37,311 nucleotides of DNA from Actinobacteria bacterium HGW-Actinobacteria-7 (GTDB lineage: Bacteria; Actinomycetota; Coriobacteriia; Anaerosomatales; PHET01): positions 1 to 37,311 of the forward strand of contig PHET01000029.1 in the NCBI GenBank assembly GCA_002841275.1, in the 5' to 3' direction. Positions 32,651 to 37,311 of this stretch are shown one piece after another. The notes beneath the pieces were generated by a model. It was not told the origin of the DNA, ran no database searches, and worked only from the letters and a program-made list of their open reading frames with translations. Each line of letters begins with the position of its first letter. Position 1 is the first letter of the stretch. Made by a program: the position numbers and the translations under genes.

Positions 32651-34042
32651 ATGGCCCGACTAGTCACATGGTCCCGTTCTCACCAGATCGCAGCGGTGGG
32701 CGTCGCACTGGCCGTACTCGTGGTCATCGCGTTCGCTGCCGTGGGAACAGCGCTGGCTACCGACCAGCCGACCTTCTGTAATGCCGCATGCCATGAGATG
32801 CAACCGTTCCATGAAGCGTGGAGCAAAGGCCCGCACGCCGAGATCGGTTGTATCAACTGTCACGTCGAGGCGGGTATCCCCTCAAGGATGGCCCACAAGG
32901 TCGTCGCACTGGGAGAGCTCTGGACGCACGTCTCGGGCGATCCCAAGTTCCCTCTGACAACCGTCACCCCGGTTCCTGACGAACGTTGCATCAGCTGCCA
33001 CGAGAACGTGAAGAGCAAGAGCCCCGGATTCGATCACGCTGCTCACGCGAAGCGTGGAGCATGTCAAAGCTGCCACGCAACTGCTGGTCACGACGTCCCC
33101 CGCTCGGCGCTCGAGAGTGCGGGCATCCTGAACGCCACCCAGAGGCAGTCCTTGGTGAGTACCGCCGTTGCCGCAGTCGACCAGGGCAAGGCCAACGTAC
33201 CCGGCCACATCACCATCAGCTGCACCCGTTGTCACGATCTCGCCAAGACGGGCTGTCCGGCGTGCCACACGCCACGCCACGAGCAGTCCGGTCCCGCGAC
33301 AAAGACCGCTGATTGTCAGACCTGTCACGCAGCAGGCGAGAAGTTCGTCTTCGCACACCCGGCAGATCGTACCGACTGTGCGTCATGCCACCAGGCGCCC
33401 CTCACGAAACACGACTACAAGAACGAGTGCACAACGTGTCACACGAAGCCGGGTGTCGCCTGGACCTTCGCACACCCCAAGCGCACGGCCACCTGCACGA
33501 CATGCCATACGCCCCCTGCCAAGCACCGCACGGGAGTATGTACCACCTGCCACAAGAAGACCGGCGTCTCGTGGGCGTTCTCGCACCCGACCAGCAGGTC
33601 ATGTTCGAGCTGTCACAATCGTCCCTCGAGCCACCGTTCCGGCTCGTGCACTTCGTGTCACCGCCGGGCTGGCGTGTCCTGGGCGTTCTCTCACCCCAGC
33701 TCGTCCTCTTCGTGCAGCAACTGCCATACACGCCCCAGCGGTCACCGGTCCGGCTCGTGCGCGTCGTGTCACCGCACCGGCGTATCTTGGGCATTTCGCC
33801 ACACCAGCTCGACGTCGTGCTACTCGTGTCACAAGCCGCCGTCCGGGCACTACGGAACGAGGTGCGTCTCGTGCCACTCGCCGAGCCGCAAGTGGTCCAA
33901 CGCCCATTTCACTCACGCGCGCATTCCGGGTGGCGAGCACACCAATCGTAGCTTCGCTTGCACGAACTGCCACCCCAGGGGATACAGTACTCACACATGT
34001 GCGAAGTGCCATGGAAACGCCAGCGGACCATCGGGCGACTGA
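32651..34042 (+). CDS. NapC-like quinol dehydrogenase fused to a repetitive multihaem tail (19 haem motifs)
   Basis: ATG 32651 has GGAGG 5 bases upstream, giving 463 residues. A membrane anchor at about 12-36 is followed by a NapC/NrfH-like head: FCNAACHEM (a CX3CH first haem with the Met two after His), CINCHVEAG, CISCH and CQSCH. From about residue 190 on there are 14 to 15 more CXXCH sites. Residues 268-411 are four copies of a roughly 36-residue diheme unit built on SWAFSHP, SCSSCH and SHRSGSC. NapC-type heads oxidise menaquinol; the tail would conduct electrons outwards through the wall. The fusion would do in one chain what CymA plus separate cytochromes do elsewhere. Confidence 0.88.
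   Translation: MARLVTWSRSHQIAAVGVALAVLVVIAFAAVGTALATDQPTFCNAACHEMQPFHEAWSKGPHAEIGCINCHVEAGIPSRMAHKVVALGELWTHVSGDPKFPLTTVTPVPDERCISCHENVKSKSPGFDHAAHAKRGACQSCHATAGHDVPRSALESAGILNATQRQSLVSTAVAAVDQGKANVPGHITISCTRCHDLAKTGCPACHTPRHEQSGPATKTADCQTCHAAGEKFVFAHPADRTDCASCHQAPLTKHDYKNECTTCHTKPGVAWTFAHPKRTATCTTCHTPPAKHRTGVCTTCHKKTGVSWAFSHPTSRSCSSCHNRPSSHRSGSCTSCHRRAGVSWAFSHPSSSSSCSNCHTRPSGHRSGSCASCHRTGVSWAFRHTSSTSCYSCHKPPSGHYGTRCVSCHSPSRKWSNAHFTHARIPGGEHTNRSFACTNCHPRGYSTHTCAKCHGNASGPSGD
33452..33883 (+). repeat. Tandem ~108-base coding repeat inside the 19-haem cytochrome gene
   Basis: Four imperfect copies, each coding about 36 residues with two CXXCH motifs, follow each other in frame. The two middle copies are the most alike, with repeated GTGTCACCG and TGGGCGTTCTC words, suggesting recent duplication. 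Copy number could vary between strains and would alter the length of the haem chain. Confidence 0.75.
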
Positions 34043-34055
34043 GTAGGAACCTGGA

Positions 34056-34475
34056 ATGCAGCGATTCGACAGTCAACGAGCGCTTGTGGCGGTGATAACC
34101 GTCGTGCTCCTCATGACCGGCACCGCGCTCGCAGTGGCCTCCGGGGCCGCCAACGAGCCGGTGCTGTCCTCTGCCGCCGCGATCACGACCGACCGCAGCG
34201 TGCGGGCCGCATCGACGGTGGCTACGGCGACTCGCTCCGTCCACGCATCAACGACCGCACCGCGACCGTTGACTGAGCCCGCGAGTAAGACCGAGAGACC
34301 TGTCGTCGTTGCAGGCCGCAAGTCCTCGACACCTCGCAAGACCGTCGCCCCGTCAGCTCCCAAGACGACCAAGACGACCACGAGCGGCGACGGCGATCAC
34401 GAGACCGTGACTCCCGATGTCCGCGACGAGGACGACTACGAGGTGAAGCGCGAGGGCGCGAGCGAGTCCCCCTAG
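34056..34475 (+). CDS. Exported Thr/Lys-rich protein of unknown function
   Basis: The 139-residue product has an N-terminal hydrophobic signal or anchor (about 9-31). The rest is low-complexity, rich in Thr, Ala, Ser and charged residues (TTKTTTSGDGDHE, KREGASESP), probably disordered. It lies 13 bases after the 19-haem gene with AGGA upstream and is likely co-transcribed. I do not recognise a family. A wall-spanning or scaffold role beside the cytochrome is a guess. Confidence 0.7.
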   Translation: MQRFDSQRALVAVITVVLLMTGTALAVASGAANEPVLSSAAAITTDRSVRAASTVATATRSVHASTTAPRPLTEPASKTERPVVVAGRKSSTPRKTVAPSAPKTTKTTTSGDGDHETVTPDVRDEDDYEVKREGASESP

Positions 34476-34576
34476 GACACCGTCCACGTGCAAGTCTGTG
34501 CCTGTTTGGGGGAACATACACGGTACACCGGAGCTGGATCCGGTCCACTGATTTCGAATCCGGTGAAAGAGGACGT

Positions 34577-35245
34577 GTGAACATCCTTCTTGTTGAAGAC
34601 GAAGACAAGATCGCTTCGTTCATGACCAAGGGCCTGGCAGCCGAGGGACATCAAGTGGAGCGTGTCTCAACGGTTGCAGACGCACTGGCCACATCTGCGA
34701 GTTTCGATTTCGACGTCATCCTGCTGGACCTGATGTTGCCCGACGCCCACGGCCGAGACGCGCTCAAGGCGATTCGGACGACCAAGCCTGAGGTCCCCGT
34801 GATCGTGGTCTCTGCATTGGGTCAAATCGAAGACAAGGTGGAACTCCTCGATCTGGGGGCGACAGACTACTTGGTCAAGCCGTTCGCCTTCGCGGAACTG
34901 GCCGCCCGCGTGCGCGCGGCCGGACGCCAGATTCAAGCGTCGAGTCGTGTCCTGTGCTCCGCCGGCATCTCGCTGGACACCAAGACACGCGTGGTTCGCC
35001 GGGGCGATGGACCTGGAATCGATCTGCCCAGCCGCGAGTATCAGCTGCTTGAGTACTTGATGCGCCACGCCGGACAGGTCCTCTCGCGTCAGCAACTCCT
35101 CGATGCGGTGTGGGGAATCGGTTTCGACACCGACAGCAACGTGGTCGATGTGTACGTCAGCTATCTTCGGCGGAAGCTCGACGACCCCCGCGAGTCCCCG
35201 GTGATCGAGACCGTTCGCGGAGCGGGCTACCGTGTCCGCGCCTGA
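34577..35245 (+). CDS. OmpR/PhoB-family response regulator
   Basis: The 222-residue protein has a receiver domain with acidic pair (EDED near 7-10), phosphorylated Asp 51 in VILLDLMLPD, and Lys 101 in LVKPFAF. A winged-helix DNA-binding domain follows at about 125-222 (LPSREYQLLEYLMRHAGQVLSRQQLL, read as two blocks, and VDVYVSYLRRKL). GTG start with GAGGAC upstream. It overlaps the kinase gene by 14 bases. An inverted repeat ACCGGA-N6-TCCGGT (34527-34544) precedes it. The PhoB-type repeats ahead of the cytochrome gene are a candidate target. Confidence 0.94.
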   Translation: MNILLVEDEDKIASFMTKGLAAEGHQVERVSTVADALATSASFDFDVILLDLMLPDAHGRDALKAIRTTKPEVPVIVVSALGQIEDKVELLDLGATDYLVKPFAFAELAARVRAAGRQIQASSRVLCSAGISLDTKTRVVRRGDGPGIDLPSREYQLLEYLMRHAGQVLSRQQLLDAVWGIGFDTDSNVVDVYVSYLRRKLDDPRESPVIETVRGAGYRVRA

Positions 35246-36635
35246 TCTGAGGCTCTCCGCCAGCTCCAGAGTGCTGCTCGCGATGACCCTCGTTCTGGCA
35301 GTTGCCATGGCCTTGCTTGTCACCGTCGCATACACCGTGACCGACCAGACTCTGGCGAGCTCGATCGACCGCACGCTGCTGCGGGAGACTGAGGCGTATT
35401 CGGCAGCGATGACCAGCGCACCTAGCGGAGAGCCTCTCGATACGGCGACTCGGACCTACCTGAAGGGGCGCACCGGAGGCTCCACCGGGGTGGTGCCCCT
35501 GCTCGTGGTGCGCTCGAACGGACGGATCCTTTCCAACAGCAACCTTCGTATCGAAAACGCCGTCAGCGCGACGATGTGGGGCGCATCCACCCCGCGATTC
35601 GCCACTGTCCAGTTCGCCGGCAAGATGTACCGCGTGCTCACGGTCCCCGTGATCGCGCGGGGAATCCGATCGGGCACCTTCTTGGCCGCGCTTGCGCTGC
35701 AGCCGACAGAGCAAACCGCCACGCGCATCGCGCTCATACTCACTGCGGCCGGTTTCATCGCTCTGGCGGTGGGACTTATGCTTTCGTACCTGGCGACCAA
35801 GCGCGCGCTGGCCCCCCTTCGGGAGATGGCTTCCTCAGCAGCCCAGATCACTGACGCCCACCTCGACCAGCGGCTCGCGTACGGCGGCCCTGCCGACGAG
35901 CTCGGCTCGCTCGCCGAGTCGATCAACCAGATGCTGGACCGTCTGGAGGCAGCGTTCAGCGAGCAGCGGCGCTTCATCGCCGACGCGAGTCACGAATTAC
36001 GCACACCCGTTGCGGTGATTCGCGGCAACGTCGAACTCCTGCTCGCCGGGACAACCACCGGCGACGACGCCGACGAGAGCCTTGGGATGATCGAGTCGGA
36101 GTCGATTCGCATGTCTCGGCTCCTTGACGAGCTGTTGGCGCTCGCGCGGCTCGAGGCCGGAGGGCAGGTCCGCATGCAGCCACTGCGCGTGGATGTCCTG
36201 CTGGAGGAGGTCACGGCCCGCACCAAGATGCTCGGAGACCGTCTGGTACATCTCGAGAGCGGCTGCGAGCTGTGGATCCACGCAGACCCCGATCTTCTCG
36301 ACGGTGCGCTCATGAACTTGGCACGAAACGCCGTCGCGCACACCCAAGACGGCGGGCGGATCAATTTCGAATGCCTCCGTTCCGGCGACGTCGTCGAACT
36401 GGCGATCACCGATGACGGACCCGGGATTCCGTCCGACGATGTCGAGAGGGTGTTCGACCGCTTCTACCGCGCCCACGGCCGGCCGCGCAGCGACGGCACC
36501 ACCGGCGCCGGGCTGGGTCTGGCGATCACCAAGCAGCTGATCGAGCTGCACGAGGGGACGATCCGCGTGGAGAACGCACAACCGCATGGAGCGCGATTCG
36601 TCGTCCGGCTGCCCGCCATGGAAGAGCCCGCCTAG
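35232..36635 (+). CDS. Sensor histidine kinase
   Basis: The 467-residue kinase has two membrane helices (about 13-36 and 165-187) around an extracytoplasmic domain of about 130 residues. A HAMP linker follows, then the H-box FIADASHELRTPV (His 254), N-box LMNLARNAVAH, DDGPGIPSDD and GAGLGLAI. It phosphorylates the preceding regulator. The outer domain would sense a signal near the membrane surface; the signal is not evident. Its stop shares CTAG with the convergent selB stop. Confidence 0.94.
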   Translation: MSAPDLRLSASSRVLLAMTLVLAVAMALLVTVAYTVTDQTLASSIDRTLLRETEAYSAAMTSAPSGEPLDTATRTYLKGRTGGSTGVVPLLVVRSNGRILSNSNLRIENAVSATMWGASTPRFATVQFAGKMYRVLTVPVIARGIRSGTFLAALALQPTEQTATRIALILTAAGFIALAVGLMLSYLATKRALAPLREMASSAAQITDAHLDQRLAYGGPADELGSLAESINQMLDRLEAAFSEQRRFIADASHELRTPVAVIRGNVELLLAGTTTGDDADESLGMIESESIRMSRLLDELLALARLEAGGQVRMQPLRVDVLLEEVTARTKMLGDRLVHLESGCELWIHADPDLLDGALMNLARNAVAHTQDGGRINFECLRSGDVVELAITDDGPGIPSDDVERVFDRFYRAHGRPRSDGTTGAGLGLAITKQLIELHEGTIRVENAQPHGARFVVRLPAMEEPA

Positions 36636-37311
36636 CGCCTCAGAGTGCGCAGGTTCTCTTCGCGCTTGGTCACGCCATGTGTGTCGAAGTATTCGAGCAC
36701 CGGAATGGCGTACTTGCGGCTCACATCGAGCACTGCGCGCAGCTCTGACGCCGGAGCGCCTTCAGGGTGTGCTTCCAGATAGGCGACCAGCCGGGCCTTC
36801 GCGCCCGCCATCGCCTCCGCCGAGAAGTGCAGCTCACTCGAGACCCGGACGATCGCGCCTGCCGTGGCAAGCCGCCCCAGTATCTTCCGAGCAAGGCCCG
36901 CATCGACTCCCGCGGCGGCGGCTAGCTCCGATACCGTGCCCGGCGCCAGACCCTGCTGCACGAGCAGCGGCAGCAGCTTCTCCTCTGCCTCTGACTCCGC
37001 AGCCAACGCCGAGACCGCCGCCTTGGGATGACGCACCTGTCCCTTTTCGACCACCGCGACCTGGCGCCCTACCGCTGCCTCAAGAATCGCGTCGAATGCC
37101 TTGGGCGACAACCGCCGGTCGATCCGATCGCGAAGCGCGCTTGTGGCGATACCGGTCGCGGTGGGATCGGCCGCATGGAACGCCAGCAACGCTCTGTCAA
37201 TCTCGAGAAGCAGCCCATCAAGCGCCTCGGCCGTGATGAACGCCGTCTCGGTGCCTATCTTCAACCGTTCGAGCTTCGCCTTGTTGAGTTCGTCGGCGAC
37301 CTGCGCACGCG
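36632..37311 (-). CDS. selB: C-terminal part of selenocysteine elongation factor SelB (runs off right edge)
   Basis: About 226 codons of the C-terminal end are present; the frame stays open to base 37311, so the GTPase domains lie outside. The visible part shows winged-helix repeats and ends with SRKYAIPVLEYFDTHGVTKREENLRTLRR (given here in two parts: the block SRKYAIPVLEYFD, then HGVTKREENLR), the highly conserved end of SelB. These winged helices bind the SECIS hairpin in mRNA. With selC in the same window the organism almost certainly makes selenoproteins; no clear in-frame UGA selenoprotein is visible here. Confidence 0.92.
   Translation of the reverse strand, partial: RAQVADELNKAKLERLKIGTETAFITAEALDGLLLEIDRALLAFHAADPTATGIATSALRDRIDRRLSPKAFDAILEAAVGRQVAVVEKGQVRHPKAAVSALAAESEAEEKLLPLLVQQGLAPGTVSELAAAAGVDAGLARKILGRLATAGAIVRVSSELHFSAEAMAGAKARLVAYLEAHPEGAPASELRAVLDVSRKYAIPVLEYFDTHGVTKREENLRTLRR

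Noticed and set aside
33452-33883. Tandem repeats as a possible CRISPR array
   Set aside because: The units are in frame, code CXXCH pairs and have no unique spacers; they are a protein repeat.

Overview
The window is GC-rich, densely coded DNA with many 4-base ATGA/GTGA gene overlaps and frequent GTG starts. The gene content points to an anaerobic, single-membrane actinobacterium, possibly of the Coriobacteriia type. It includes many multihaem c-type cytochromes, a tungstate-type ABC transporter, selenocysteine machinery and an A-type flavoprotein. The phylum assignment is inference from gene content and codon use; no rRNA is present.

Layout, left to right. (1) Bases 1-588, read on the minus strand, are the control region of a gene that leaves the window. 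That gene starts at base 62 with a twin-arginine (Tat) signal (SRRDFLK). Its long leader carries a promoter, a 22-bp perfect palindrome, an aptamer-like RNA, an intrinsic terminator and a second folded domain. (2) Bases 589-7926 (minus) are an operon: a membrane cytochrome b, then exported cytochromes with 7, 13 and 20 haem motifs, a TPR protein, and an NHL propeller joined through a membrane segment to a PIN-like domain. It looks like a quinol-oxidising module that passes electrons outwards. (3) Bases 8064-18327 (minus) are one operon of 13 genes for tungstate/molybdate uptake (TupABC) and cofactor synthesis: a MobA-FdhD fusion, MoeA, a small Cys protein, MobB, MoaA, MoaC, MOSC, MogA, a cysteine-desulfurase-like protein and a DUF3343 Se/S carrier. 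The MPT synthase genes moaD and moaE are not in the window. The operon leader carries a second copy of the aptamer-like RNA seen at the left edge. Upstream are a stand-alone Mop protein and a LysR regulator. (4) Bases 19796-22762 (plus) encode a Fur-family regulator with its own Fur-type box, followed by a CbiM/CbiQ/CbiO-type ECF metal transporter.

(5) Bases 22759-32318 are mixed: a flavodiiron protein gene broken by a deletion, a polyprenyl diphosphate synthase, a FetAB-like exporter, a large secreted beta-propeller protein with a Tyr-rich tail, a nitroreductase, a DUF523-DUF1722 protein divergent from a photolyase, and a lipoprotein. (6) Bases 32341-37311 hold selC (tRNA-Sec, minus strand, with its own promoter and terminator), a 19-haem protein with a NapC-like head and a repetitive tail, a small exported protein, an OmpR-type two-component system, and the C-terminal part of SelB running off the right edge.

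The parts fit together. Tungsten or molybdenum plus selenium supply (Tup, Moa/Moe/Mob, FdhD, DUF3343, selC, selB) would mature enzymes such as a Tat-exported formate-dehydrogenase-like oxidoreductase, for which the left-edge gene is a candidate. The cytochrome operons would carry respiratory electrons out of the quinone pool. The repeated aptamer-like RNA may tie the transporter operon and the left-edge gene to cofactor status.
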